Below are positions 1-8,455 of a stretch of 61,658 nt of DNA, one piece after another. Source of the DNA: an uncultured Eubacteriales bacterium (lineage in GTDB: Bacteria > Bacillota > Clostridia > Oscillospirales > CAG-272); assembly GCA_905201895.1 (NCBI GenBank), contig CAJKPX010000011.1, positions 1 through 61,658 on the forward strand, given 5' to 3'. Numbering within the stretch: the first letter of the stretch is position 1; each line of letters starts with the position of its first letter. The notes under the pieces are model-generated. The model saw only the letters and a program-made list of their open reading frames with translations, searched no databases and had not been told where the DNA came from. The position numbers were made by a program, and so were the translations under genes.

Positions 1-61
1 GGCTTCCTTGAAGGAAGCCCCTCTCCCTTTGCAACTGAAGACGCTTTGCCCATCCCGCATC

Positions 62-90
62 TTGACGAGCCTGCTGAAATATGCTATAAT
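62..90 (+). promoter_or_regulatory. sigma-A promoter of hemW
   Basis: TTGACG (62-67) and TATAAT (85-90) are separated by 17 bp, about 45 bp upstream of the hemW start. A small inverted repeat at the very start of the window (1-19) is probably the end of a terminator of a gene outside the window. Confidence 0.75.
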
Positions 91-138
91 AGAAAATAGA
101 TAAATTGTTTGGGACAGTAGACCGCGAGGAGGTGTGCC

Positions 139-1269
139 ATGAGAACGCTGGGGCTCTATATTCACGTTCCGTTTTGCAGGCAGAAGTGCCTGTACTGCGA
201 TTTTTGTTCGTTCCCGAGTCTTGACGGCAGCGTGAGAGCGCGGTATGCCGAGCGGATGCGGCACGACCTTGCCGAGCGAGCGGAGGGCTGTGCCGATTGC
301 AAAGTCGATACCGTCTATTTTGGCGGTGGCACCCCAACCGTGATGGAGCCGACCGCGCTGGTGGAGCTGCTCGATTGCATCCGTGCGCACTATCACCTCG
401 CGCCCGATGCCGAGATTACGCTTGAGTGCAATCCCGCAACCGCAACCGAGCGCGACCTTGCTCTGTTGCGTCGCGGCGGATTCAATCGCCTGAGCCTCGG
501 GCTTCAGAGCACGCATGAGAGCGAGCTTCGCGCACTCGGTCGCATCCACACCTTTTCCGATTTTTGCGAGACCTTTTCCGCCGCACGCGCGGCAGGCTTT
601 GAAAATATCAGCGCCGACCTCATGTCGGGAATTCCCGGGCAGACGCGCGAGAGCTGGCTCGGGTCCATCGAGCGGCTCTGCGACCTCGCCCCCGAGCATA
701 TCTCTGCCTATGGGCTGATCGTGGAGGAGGGCACGCCCTTTTTCGAGATGCGTGACCGCCTTGACCTGCCCGACGAGGACGCTGCACGACAGATGTATTT
801 TGACGGCATTGCCGCCCTCGCCGCACGCGGCTATCGGCAATACGAGATCAGTAATTTTGCAAGGGCGGGGTATGAATCGCGGCATAACCTCAAATACTGG
901 AATTGCGACGAATACCTCGGCTTTGGTCCGTCGGCGTATTCGGACTATGGCGGCGACCGCTTCGGAAACGCGCGTGACCTCGAGGGCTACCTCGACGGCA
1001 AGCCGATCGAGTGCGAGCGCGAGACTCCAAGCCGCGAGGCGCGCATCAACGAATACGTCATGCTCCGCATGCGTCTGTGCGAGGGTGTGCGCGAGCGCGA
1101 TTTTGCGCGTCGGTTCGGGCAGTCCTTTACCGAGCGCTTTGCACCGATGCTTGAACGCTACGAAAAAATGGGTCTTGTCCGCCTCTCCCCGAGCGGTGCG
1201 GCATTCACCCCCGAGGGATTCTACGTGAGCAATGCGATCCTCTCGGAGCTGCTCGATTTTTCGGTCTGA
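139..1269 (+). CDS. hemW: HemW-like radical SAM protein (heme chaperone / HemN-related)
   Basis: 376 residues, the usual length for HemW. The radical SAM cysteines C13, C17 and C20 form the CxxxCxxC motif within the family N-terminus (YIHVPFC), followed by a glycine-rich GGGTPT SAM-binding motif near residue 63 and a HemN C-terminal domain. Members of this family bind a 4Fe-4S cluster and SAM. HemW delivers heme to target proteins and is not a true coproporphyrinogen dehydrogenase, although it is often annotated as one. The ATG has a GAGGAGG ribosome site just upstream and its own promoter. It is followed by the DUF1292 gene, which has a separate promoter. Confidence 0.9.
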   Translation: MRTLGLYIHVPFCRQKCLYCDFCSFPSLDGSVRARYAERMRHDLAERAEGCADCKVDTVYFGGGTPTVMEPTALVELLDCIRAHYHLAPDAEITLECNPATATERDLALLRRGGFNRLSLGLQSTHESELRALGRIHTFSDFCETFSAARAAGFENISADLMSGIPGQTRESWLGSIERLCDLAPEHISAYGLIVEEGTPFFEMRDRLDLPDEDAARQMYFDGIAALAARGYRQYEISNFARAGYESRHNLKYWNCDEYLGFGPSAYSDYGGDRFGNARDLEGYLDGKPIECERETPSREARINEYVMLRMRLCEGVRERDFARRFGQSFTERFAPMLERYEKMGLVRLSPSGAAFTPEGFYVSNAILSELLDFSV

Positions 1270-1303
1270 TTTTTGCAAAATTGATCCAAAACGAAAAAAG
1301 CTC

Positions 1304-1332
1304 TTGACAAGACGAGGCTTTTCGTGTAAAAT
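1304..1332 (+). promoter_or_regulatory. sigma-A promoter of the DUF1292 gene
   Basis: TTGACA (1304-1309) and TAAAAT (1327-1332) are 17 bp apart, 45 bp upstream of the ATG at 1378. Confidence 0.75.
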
Positions 1333-1377
1333 AGAGGCACACAGCAAAGTTAAAATACAGTTAAAGAGGATTGCACA

Positions 1378-1704
1378 ATGGATACGAACAACGAACGTGA
1401 ATTTTTCACCCTCACCGATGAGGATGGCAACGAAATCGAGTTTGAGCTGATCGGAACTGCCGAGCTCAAGGGCAACGTTTATTATGCCATGATCCCCGCC
1501 GATGCCGCAGACAAGGCAAAGGACTCCGAGGACGGCTTTTGCGAATACGTCATTCTGCGCGTGGAGGCAGACGAGAACGGCGAAGCATCGCTTGTGACCG
1601 TTGAGGACGACGAGGAGTTTGACGACGTTGCCGACTATTTCGACGATATGTTCTCCGAGGAGATCGACTACGACGACAACGGAGATGGCGACGACAAGAA
1701 ATAA
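1378..1704 (+). CDS. DUF1292 family protein
   Basis: 108 residues, very acidic, particularly the last 30 residues (runs of Asp/Glu). The N-terminal part (FTLTDEDGNEIEFELIG, then a central YVILR) is the DUF1292 pattern, a small all-beta protein widespread in Firmicutes, often near ruvX/alaS loci, whose function is unknown. The ATG follows an AAAGAGGA ribosome site and a good promoter. It is probably cytoplasmic. The low-complexity acidic tail is common in this family. I would not assign a role. Confidence 0.85.
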   Translation: MDTNNEREFFTLTDEDGNEIEFELIGTAELKGNVYYAMIPADAADKAKDSEDGFCEYVILRVEADENGEASLVTVEDDEEFDDVADYFDDMFSEEIDYDDNGDGDDKK

Positions 1705-1734
1705 TCCCCCGAACCAACATCCTGCTTAGTGCGT

Positions 1735-1935
1735 GATAATTGGTGATATAGACCCACAATAGATCAAAGGAGTCTGACTCCGACGGTGGTTTGCAGACCT
1801 CCCGCATGCGAGATTTCGATTGACTTGTCTCGACCGCAGGCGGACGCTGGGAGCAGTAAAGCCGCGACGAGGACACCGCCCTGGAATTCAGGGTTCTAAC
1901 TTCCCGATTACACGGCTCGGCGGGGTTTTTTAGTT
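1735..1935 (+). ncRNA. candidate structured RNA (possibly 6S-like)
   Basis: About 200 bases after the DUF1292 stop have no plausible ORF but show strong pairing potential. There is a GGAGTCTGACTCC hairpin near 1768-1780, a long-range CGGTG/CACCG pairing (about 1781 with about 1884), and a 3' part with CCCTGGAATTCAGGG and a GTTCTAACTTCCC stretch, ending in a GC-rich segment with six Ts (1927-1932). The 3' GGGTTCnAAC-type motif and the overall size remind me of Clostridial 6S RNA, but that is recognition by eye, not a covariance match. Boundaries are approximate. Confidence 0.4.
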
Positions 1936-1969
1936 TGCGCATTCGCGCGAGGAAAACGAAATATGAAAA

Positions 1970-2026
1970 GAAACCGCACGTATTCTGCGTCATATATGAC
2001 GTGGCATGCGTGCGGTTTCTTTTTTT
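1970..2026 (+). terminator. intrinsic terminator
   Basis: The 11-bp stem GAAACCGCACG (1970-1980) pairs with CGTGCGGTTTC (2009-2019), has an inner GCGTCA/TGACGT hairpin, and is followed by seven Ts. It ends the hemW/DUF1292/RNA region. Confidence 0.85.
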
Positions 2027-2164
2027 GATTGCCTAAAAAGGACACCCCTTGGTGTACCTGCGATAAAGCAGGAACGCCAATTCATTATTTTTATGCTTTG
2101 CTGCATATCGTGTTGGTAAGAACAAGCACAAGTCAAGCGTGTTTTTAGTTCAAGCAACAATATG

Positions 2165-2193
2165 TAGACAGTGTCTTTCGACTATGCTATAAT
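2165..2193 (+). promoter_or_regulatory. sigma-A promoter of the XRE regulator
   Basis: TAGACA (2165-2170) and a perfect TATAAT (2188-2193) with 17-bp spacing, ahead of the gene starting at 2239. The segment 2027-2164 holds nothing else that I can recognise. Confidence 0.65.
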
Positions 2194-2238
2194 AAAAGCA
2201 CAGGAGGCCGCCTGCAATACAAATTTGGAGGAATTTTT

Positions 2239-2850
2239 ATGACTTTGGGAGAGAAAATTAAAAAATTGCGTGTAGAAAATAATTGGACCCAAGAAAAATT
2301 TGCAGAAATGATGGGGGTTTCTGCGCAAGCTGTAAGTCGTTGGGAAACCGATTCATCAATGCCCGACATTTCAATGTTAGCGCCCATTGCCTACACATTT
2401 AACGTATCCTGTGATTATTTGCTTGGCGTGGATTTAAAAAGCAAAGAAAAGGATATTTTCAGAATTAGAAAAGAGGCGTGGGAATCCATTGTTGGAGAAA
2501 ATCCCAACAAATGGGTGAACGCTTATAACATGATAAAAGAAGGGCTGAAGCAGTACCCCGACAGTTGGATATTAAAAGATAGCCTTATTCATTTTTTAGC
2601 TGTTCTTGCTATGCCAAAGCATAATGAGGATTATCTTTCGGCGGGGAAGGAGTTAAATCAGCTTTGTGAGGTTATACTTGCAGAATGTCCGATTCAAAAA
2701 TACCGATACAACGCTATTTACCATTTGTGCGATGCCGCAACAGTAACAAACAATCGCGAAAGAGCTATGGAATTGGCAAAAGCTATGCCTAAGCATTATC
2801 AATGTCAAGAGGAATTGCTCAAACGAATAGGTGTGGATTTTGAAAGTTAA
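2239..2850 (+). CDS. XRE-family transcriptional regulator with helical C-terminal domain
   Basis: 203 residues. Residues 1-66 are a typical HTH_3/Cro-CI domain (LGEKIKKLR start, NNWTQEKFAEMMGVSAQAVS recognition region, DYLLGVD end). Residues 80-203 are predicted all-helical, with spaced Trp, Tyr and Leu as in TPR-like sensor domains found in many Clostridial XRE proteins. It is preceded by GGAGG. The gene is much more AT-rich than hemW or spoIVB, so it may be acquired. Its targets cannot be told from the sequence, and no adjacent structural gene is obvious. Confidence 0.85.
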   Translation: MTLGEKIKKLRVENNWTQEKFAEMMGVSAQAVSRWETDSSMPDISMLAPIAYTFNVSCDYLLGVDLKSKEKDIFRIRKEAWESIVGENPNKWVNAYNMIKEGLKQYPDSWILKDSLIHFLAVLAMPKHNEDYLSAGKELNQLCEVILAECPIQKYRYNAIYHLCDAATVTNNRERAMELAKAMPKHYQCQEELLKRIGVDFES

Positions 2851-2916
2851 TTTTGCTTTGTGTCCGCAAAAGCAGTGCTTGCCAGGAAAAGAAGACGGAC
2901 TTTCGGTTCACAAAAA

Positions 2917-3034
2917 AGCCTTCCCCAGTGGGGGAAGGTGGCAGCCTAAGGCTGACGGATGAGGTGTCCTAAAGTCAAAGCAACTCCTCATCCACCGCTA
3001 ACGCGGTCCCCCTTCTCCCACAGGAGAAGGCTAT
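2917..3034. repeat. REP/MITE-like palindromic repeat
   Basis: GCCTTCCCC AGT GGGGGAAGG hairpin (about 2921-2940), a GCAGCCTAAGGCTG palindrome (2942-2955), then GGATGAGG / CCTCATCC arms and a closing CCTTCTCC...GGAGAAGG pair (about 3011-3030). This style of intergenic palindrome is very common in gut Clostridia genomes. It carries no ORF. Confidence 0.7.
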
Positions 3035-3107
3035 CATCCCACCCGACAATATACCTAAAAGGTGTAGCACACTATACCTTGCCATGCAAGGCGTGTGAAA
3101 AAGGACA

Positions 3108-3136
3108 GAGACGAAAAATCTCTGTCCTTTTGTAAT
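3108..3136. terminator. bidirectional terminator-like hairpin
   Basis: AAAAGGACAGAGA (about 3108-3121) pairs with TCTCTGTCCTTTT (about 3121-3133) around a short A-rich loop. It would work in either direction. Confidence 0.6.
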
Positions 3137-3187
3137 GTAGGGGCGTTCATTGAACGCCCGCGGGCGACCACTGGTCGCCCCTACAAA
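3137..3187. repeat. palindromic intergenic repeat
   Basis: TGTAGGGGCG...CGCCCCTACA ends enclose two inner hairpins (GTTCATTGAAC and GCGACCACTGGTCGC). It is a second MITE-like element next to the one at 2917-3034. The segment 3188-3531 has no gene or clear regulatory site that I can support. Confidence 0.7.
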
Positions 3188-3531
3188 TTTGTTTTTTATG
3201 GTAGGTAAAACCTGCTTTATGGAAGACACCCCTTTGGGGCTTTTTTTATTTTTCGCGTCTTTTTATGGTAATTTTTTCTTTTGATCTCGCGGCATGCTTT
3301 TGGAATAATCGGGCAAAATAGCCTTGACGCATCCAAATTTTCTTTCGAGCGGTTGACTTTCATGGGCATAATTGTTACTTATGAAATCCACGCGATCGAC
3401 ACAAATTAGTATCAGCAATCGAACGGCGGCACGATACAGCATCGGCGCTCGGTTTTGTTCGTTGCCGACCGAAACAAATCGGAAAGTGCACAAAAGCAAG
3501 CGAAAACAGAGAGAACGAAAGGTTAGCAAAA

Positions 3532-4704
3532 ATGAAAACACAACGTGTATGCAAACTGCTTTGCTCCCTGATTCTTGTGGTTGCCCTTGTATGCGCCTCG
3601 ATGCTCCCGATCGCAGGACAAGGCATAACAGATAAGGAAGCAAGCAACATGATCATAGAACCCGCCGCCGTCACGGCGATGTCAGATAGCCCGACCGAGG
3701 TGCGTGGGAGCACCGATCTCCTCGATCCCGCCGCCTGTCCTGCGATCGAGTCGCTCGAGGGGCTCATGCTCTATCCCGGCGGCATGCCGTTTGGCGTGCG
3801 ATTCGTCACCGAGGGGGTCACGGTGGTTGGAGTTGGCGAGGTGGAGAGTGCAAAGGGCAAGGTCAATCCCGCAGCGCAGGCGGGGCTCTGCGAGCATGAC
3901 GTGATCCTCGCCATCGACGGTCACGAGATCACGGGGGCGGCGCATTTGACCGAAACGATCGAGCGATCCGAGGGACGCGTGATCCTTTTGCACTGTCGAC
4001 GCGGCTCGCGGGGGGTCGATGTCCGTCTCAAGCCGGTTTGGTGTCCCGCCGAATCGCGCTACAAAACCGGCATCTGGGTGCGCGACAGCGGCGCAGGGAT
4101 CGGAACCGTCACCTTTATCATGCCCGAAACGGGCGCCTTCGCGGGGCTGGGTCACGGCATTTGCGATGCCTCGACGGGTGCGCTGATCCCAATGCGACGG
4201 GGGAGCGTTTCACAGGTGACGATCAGCTCGGTGGTGCGCGGTGCAGCAGGGAACCCGGGAGAGTTGAGAGGCTATTTCAACCCGGGCAAGGTCGGTGCTC
4301 TGCTCGGCAACTCGGCGTGCGGTGTTTGGGGCGTGTTCTCCGAGATGCCCGAGGTTTCGTGCGAGCCAATGCCGATTGCGCTGCGCGATGAAATCGAGGA
4401 GGGCGAGGCAACTCTGCTCTGCACGCTTGATTCCAACGAGATGGGGCGCTACACTGTGCAAATCTCAAATATCAACCGCGACGCGAGCGGCTCCAAATGC
4501 TTCACGGTGACCGTAACCGACCCCGCACTCCTTGCTGCCTCGGGCGGCATCGTGCAGGGCATGAGCGGCAGCCCGATCATCCAGAACGGCAAGCTTGTTG
4601 GAGCCGTCACCCACGTGCTGATCAACGATCCCGCGCGCGGCTACGGCATCTTCGTGGAGAATATGCTCACCGCCGTCAAGCTTCCCATGGCGAGGGCATC
4701 ATAA
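3532..4704 (+). CDS. spoIVB: SpoIVB peptidase (S55), PDZ-containing
   Basis: 390 residues. An N-terminal hydrophobic signal/anchor (about residues 8-28) is followed by a PDZ domain (about 90-150, with AAQAGLCEHDVILAIDG) and the S55 protease domain. The catalytic triad expected from B. subtilis SpoIVB is visible: His208 (GLGHG), Asp330 (TDP) and Ser345 (GMSGSP), with the same 15-residue Asp-Ser spacing. In spore formers SpoIVB is secreted from the forespore and triggers SpoIVFB-dependent sigma-K processing. The 3' end matters for the region downstream: partial copies of codons 345 to stop recur there. The ATG follows a weak GAACGAAAGG site. Confidence 0.92.
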   Translation: MKTQRVCKLLCSLILVVALVCASMLPIAGQGITDKEASNMIIEPAAVTAMSDSPTEVRGSTDLLDPAACPAIESLEGLMLYPGGMPFGVRFVTEGVTVVGVGEVESAKGKVNPAAQAGLCEHDVILAIDGHEITGAAHLTETIERSEGRVILLHCRRGSRGVDVRLKPVWCPAESRYKTGIWVRDSGAGIGTVTFIMPETGAFAGLGHGICDASTGALIPMRRGSVSQVTISSVVRGAAGNPGELRGYFNPGKVGALLGNSACGVWGVFSEMPEVSCEPMPIALRDEIEEGEATLLCTLDSNEMGRYTVQISNINRDASGSKCFTVTVTDPALLAASGGIVQGMSGSPIIQNGKLVGAVTHVLINDPARGYGIFVENMLTAVKLPMARAS

Positions 4705-4707
4705 TTT

Positions 4708-4752
4708 AAAAGGCAATATCATTCTGAAAATCAGTTTGATATTGCCTTTTTC
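4708..4752 (+). terminator. spoIVB terminator (reference copy)
   Basis: AAAAGGCAATATCA pairs with TGATATTGCCTTTT around a short loop. Near-copies recur at 8631-8675, 12694-12740 and 16416-16459, and a 3'-arm fragment at 24590-24604. Confidence 0.9.
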
Positions 4753-4764
4753 TAAAAAAATTTA

Positions 4765-4793
4765 TTGACAATCAGTTCGATTTGTGATATAAT
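4765..4793 (+). promoter_or_regulatory. consensus promoter of the IclR-GRE operon
   Basis: Perfect TTGACA (4765-4770) and TATAAT (4788-4793), 17-bp spacing, with an extended TGA before the -10. Confidence 0.85.
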
Positions 4794-4829
4794 TATAACA
4801 AAAGTATAAATATATTACAGAGGTGCAGA

Positions 4830-5597
4830 ATGAGTAAAGCTCCCGCAGTTGATTACGCATTGGATATTATAGAATATTTTGCTATTAATAATTGTCCGAT
4901 AGGAATATCGGATATAAGTAATGCGCTAAATATCAACAAAAACGCAGTTTCAAGAGTGCTGGAGGCTTTAATTGAAAAAAATTGGATCTATGCATGCGAA
5001 GAGAATCAGAAAAAGTATAAGCTTACTCTACGTCCATTTTCGGTGCTTTCGAATAATGTAGGACGTAACGGAATTGTTCGTATTGCCACTCCGCTTTTGG
5101 AGAATCTGAATAATGAGCTTGGTGACGCGGTTTATCTTGGTGTAAAAAACGGTAAAAATGTTCTATATCTTCTTCATTTTGACTCAAAAAAAGAGGTTCG
5201 GATAAATGGTCGAGTGGGTGGAGAATACCCTCTTAACTGTTCAGCTCCTGGCAAGGTGCTTTTAAGCTATTCTAAAAGCGATGAAATTAAAACCTATTTC
5301 AACGATTCCATTAGCAAGATGACAGAGAATACTATTGTCGATTATTCCCATTTTAATAGCGAGGCAATAAATATCAGACAACGCGGTTATGCAATTGATA
5401 ATGAAGAATTTGCTAAGGGCATTATTTGCATCGCTTCTCCCGTTTTTGATTTTGATGGACGTATTGTAGCGTGTGTCGGACTTTCAACCCTTACACTTTA
5501 TGACAGCATTGATTCATTAACCGATAGAAAGCTTGAATTATTGAAAGGTGTTGCTGACGAGATCTCCAAAAAATTAGGATATAACGCAAAGGAGTAA
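4830..5597 (+). CDS. IclR-family transcriptional regulator (module M1)
   Basis: 255 residues. An N-terminal winged helix (about 1-65, GISDISNALNINKNAVSRVLEAL) is followed by the IclR effector-binding domain (about 80-250, with NCSAPGKVLLS and the late YAIDNEEFAKGIICIASPV region). IclR proteins bind small organic acids or aromatics and usually control the adjacent catabolic operon. Here the gene leads an operon: the GRE gene begins six bases after its stop. The gene is strongly AT-rich compared with spoIVB, suggesting transfer. The ATG follows an AGAGGTG site. The inducer is unknown. Confidence 0.9.
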   Translation: MSKAPAVDYALDIIEYFAINNCPIGISDISNALNINKNAVSRVLEALIEKNWIYACEENQKKYKLTLRPFSVLSNNVGRNGIVRIATPLLENLNNELGDAVYLGVKNGKNVLYLLHFDSKKEVRINGRVGGEYPLNCSAPGKVLLSYSKSDEIKTYFNDSISKMTENTIVDYSHFNSEAINIRQRGYAIDNEEFAKGIICIASPVFDFDGRIVACVGLSTLTLYDSIDSLTDRKLELLKGVADEISKKLGYNAKE

Positions 5598-5603
5598 TAG
5601 ACT

Positions 5604-7655
5604 ATGGCTATGTGTGATGCAAATATATACAGATATGTTGTATGTCAGAATTTCGATTATCTAAATTCATTACCCCCTATAAAGAGATCGGTTGAAATAT
5701 TCAGATTGGAGACCGAAGCGCTTTCTATGGAGCTAAAAAAAGAAGACGAATTTTTCGGCTGGATGTTTTTTGACAACCCAAATAAATACTCTGACAAGTT
5801 ATTTTCCGACTGCATTGTTGATGAAAAAACGCAGTCAATTATCCAGGAGCCCGTCAGACATGGAAGCAAAACAATGGTTGATAGAGCGCATACACTAGTA
5901 GATTATCAATACATTCTTCAAAACGGCCTTTCATCATACCGTGAAAAAATTGAAAGCGAGATACTCAAATATCCTGATGATGAATATCTTTTGGCAATGA
6001 GGGATGAGCTTGTGGCAATAGAAAAGTTGGTTCATAGAATGCAGCTTGCCGCTGAGAAGAATCCAAACGGCTGTGAAAAAGCATCAAAAATTAAAACTGC
6101 TCTGGAGCGGGTTCCTTTTTATCCCGCGCGTGATTTTCTGGAGGCAATTCAGTCTGTATGGATCATACATTTCTTACTTCCTGTTGCGGAACATGCGTAT
6201 TATAGTATTTCGCTGGGAAAATTCGATAATTATATATATCCGTTTTACCAAAAATCGCTGTCCGATGGAATGACAAGAGAGGAAGCAAAGAGAATTCTTC
6301 ACAATTTTTACAAGCTTCTGAACAGTTATGCCGACGGTGCTTGTCTCCTAAACGTGGGGTCCGAATACAATGAGCTTTCCGAATTGATTATCGAGTGTCA
6401 GCGCGAATTTTCAATGCCGGCGCCTATACTTGGAGCAAGGATATCGGAAAGCACTCCTGATTATATATGGAATATGCTAATTGATGAGAAATTGTTTTCC
6501 AGAGGACAGCCGACCTTTTACGGTGAGAATTCCTGCGTCGCCGCGCTCGTAGAGAAAGGCGTGGCACGTAATCACGCACTTGGCTTTTCCAATAATAGTT
6601 GTATGGGAATAGGACTTGCGGGGGAAGAGTTTAACAGTATGTGGGGGTGCGTATTTTCGATCTCTGCGGTGCTTGAAGCTGCCTTGAATTGCGGAAAGCT
6701 TTTACATGCGGATCTTGTGGTTCCCGGGATCGAGAAGATTACAAACCTGTGTGAATTATATGGTGCCTTTGAAAGATCCGCAGATTTTTTACTTGATATA
6801 TGCGTAGAATCATATGAGACAAGAGCTAATTTAAGCGAGAAAACAGATCCCGATCCGTTTGTATCTATTTTGACAGACGGATGTATAGAGAAGCGGTGCG
6901 ATAGAATATCCGGAGCAAAGTATCACAACGTAACTGTTGAGTGCATGGGCATGATAAATGTGTCCGACGGTATTTGCGCAATTGACAATCTGGTTTTCAA
7001 AAATAAAAAGTATAGCCTTGAGAAATTAAGCGAAGCTGTAAAAACCAATTTTGTCGGATATGAAGAGATAAGAAATGATATTTTGAAATGTAATAAATAC
7101 GGTCAGAATTCAGATGCGGACTCATATGCAATAGCGGTTGCTGAAATACTTCAAAAGGTAATAAGAAAAAAGGATCATGCAAACAGAAAGTATTCCCCCT
7201 CGCTGCATACACTCACGGCAAACGTGAATTACGGCAAGAATTGGGGGGCGGGATATGACGGAAGATTAGCTTGCGAGCCCTTTGCAAAAAATGCAGGGCC
7301 GTCGGATCGTGTCAGAAAAAAAGAACCTACGTCCTTAATTTTATCTGCCGCAAAACTTCCGCAGCATAAGTTTTTTGGCGGACAGCCCGTTGATCTTAAT
7401 TTCAGTACAGAGATCATTCGAAATCATAAAAAAGAAATAGCAGCGCTGATAAGTACGTATTTTCAATTGGGTGGTTTACAACTCCAAGTCAATTCTATGA
7501 CATCAGAACTTTTGAAGGATGCTGTGAATCATCCCGAAAAATACAACGATCTTGTAGTTCGTATAGGCGGTTACAGCTGCTATTTTAACCGGCTGTCCGA
7601 ACAAGTCAAGCGGGAATTTATTACGCGAACAGAGATTGAAGAGAAAAACGCATGA
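5604..7655 (+). CDS. glycyl radical enzyme, non-canonical active site (module M1)
   Basis: 683 residues, shorter than typical GREs (about 750-850). The C-terminal glycyl radical loop is clear: RIGGYSCYF with Gly656 as the presumed radical site. The finger-loop cysteine is Cys333 in SNNSCMGIG. Most diol/amine/hydroxyproline dehydratases, CutC and sulfite lyases have C-x-E here, but this protein has C-M-G, so the usual glutamate base is missing. It therefore need not be an eliminase of that type. Its activase is encoded next (7652-8455, 4-base overlap) and an IclR regulator precedes it. Annotation as pyruvate formate-lyase would be misleading because the PFL Cys-Cys pair is absent. Substrate unknown. 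Confidence 0.88.
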   Translation: MAMCDANIYRYVVCQNFDYLNSLPPIKRSVEIFRLETEALSMELKKEDEFFGWMFFDNPNKYSDKLFSDCIVDEKTQSIIQEPVRHGSKTMVDRAHTLVDYQYILQNGLSSYREKIESEILKYPDDEYLLAMRDELVAIEKLVHRMQLAAEKNPNGCEKASKIKTALERVPFYPARDFLEAIQSVWIIHFLLPVAEHAYYSISLGKFDNYIYPFYQKSLSDGMTREEAKRILHNFYKLLNSYADGACLLNVGSEYNELSELIIECQREFSMPAPILGARISESTPDYIWNMLIDEKLFSRGQPTFYGENSCVAALVEKGVARNHALGFSNNSCMGIGLAGEEFNSMWGCVFSISAVLEAALNCGKLLHADLVVPGIEKITNLCELYGAFERSADFLLDICVESYETRANLSEKTDPDPFVSILTDGCIEKRCDRISGAKYHNVTVECMGMINVSDGICAIDNLVFKNKKYSLEKLSEAVKTNFVGYEEIRNDILKCNKYGQNSDADSYAIAVAEILQKVIRKKDHANRKYSPSLHTLTANVNYGKNWGAGYDGRLACEPFAKNAGPSDRVRKKEPTSLILSAAKLPQHKFFGGQPVDLNFSTEIIRNHKKEIAALISTYFQLGGLQLQVNSMTSELLKDAVNHPEKYNDLVVRIGGYSCYFNRLSEQVKREFITRTEIEEKNA

Positions 7656-8455
7656 CAGGGGAAATATTTAATATTCAAAAATTTTGTGTTAACGATGGAC
7701 CGGGAATTCGCACCACCGTGTTTTTCAAAGGCTGTAACCTTTGTTGCGCTTGGTGCCACAATCCCGAAAGTCAAAGCGCATCAAAGCAGATATTGTTCTA
7801 TTCGGACAAATGCACCCATTGCGGAAAGTGCAAAGAATGGACTGTAAACAACGACAACTTTTTCTGCGCAAATGAAGCAAAAGAAATATGCGGAAAAACA
7901 TTTGAATTAAATGAGGTAATTGACGAGATTCTGAAGGATCGTGCATTTTATAAAAATTCGTCAGGTGGTGTTACGCTTTCCGGTGGTGAGTGTATGCTTC
8001 AGATCGATTTTTTGGAAGAGCTTTTAAAAGCGTGTAAGCAAAATGGAATACATACCGCGATTGATACGGCAGGCCATGTTCCGTACGAAAGCTTTGAGAG
8101 AGTTCTGCCATATACAGATCTATTTTTATTTGACGTCAAATGTTATGACAGTGATAAACATAAAAAATACACGGGTGCTTCAAACGAGCTGATTTTCTCA
8201 AACCTCAGAAAGCTTTTGAAAACGAACAAAACCGTATGGGTTCGAATACCGATAATTCCCACCGTGAACGACACCGAGGAGGAAATGCTGGCTATCAAAT
8301 CATTTCTCTATTCTTGCAGAGCACCTAAAAAGATCGAGCTTCTCCCGTATCACTCAATGGGTGAGCACAAATATGCCTCTCTTGGAAAAGCGGCGCAAGC
8401 TTTTTCTATACCAAGTGAAGAAAAAATGATGCAACTAAAAAACATTTTTTCATAA
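7652..8455 (+). CDS. glycyl radical enzyme activating enzyme (module M1)
   Basis: 267 residues. The radical SAM cluster motif is C28-x3-C32-x2-C35 (GCNLCCAWC), followed by a ferredoxin-like insert with C54, C57 and C60 (CTHCGKC) and further cysteines near 70-80. The GGVTLSGGE SAM motif and the DTAGH and DVKCYD motifs are those of PflA-type activases. It would install the glycyl radical on the 5604-7655 product. The start overlaps the GRE stop (ATGA). The shared module-end motif begins immediately after its stop codon. Confidence 0.93.
   Translation: MTGEIFNIQKFCVNDGPGIRTTVFFKGCNLCCAWCHNPESQSASKQILFYSDKCTHCGKCKEWTVNNDNFFCANEAKEICGKTFELNEVIDEILKDRAFYKNSSGGVTLSGGECMLQIDFLEELLKACKQNGIHTAIDTAGHVPYESFERVLPYTDLFLFDVKCYDSDKHKKYTGASNELIFSNLRKLLKTNKTVWVRIPIIPTVNDTEEEMLAIKSFLYSCRAPKKIELLPYHSMGEHKYASLGKAAQAFSIPSEEKMMQLKNIFS

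Noticed and set aside
2917..3187. CRISPR array
   Set aside because: The palindromes are different elements, not regularly spaced copies of one repeat. No cas genes.
5604..7655. Naming the M1 GRE as pyruvate formate-lyase
   Set aside because: The consecutive Cys-Cys of PFL is absent and the length is too short; only the fold is shared.
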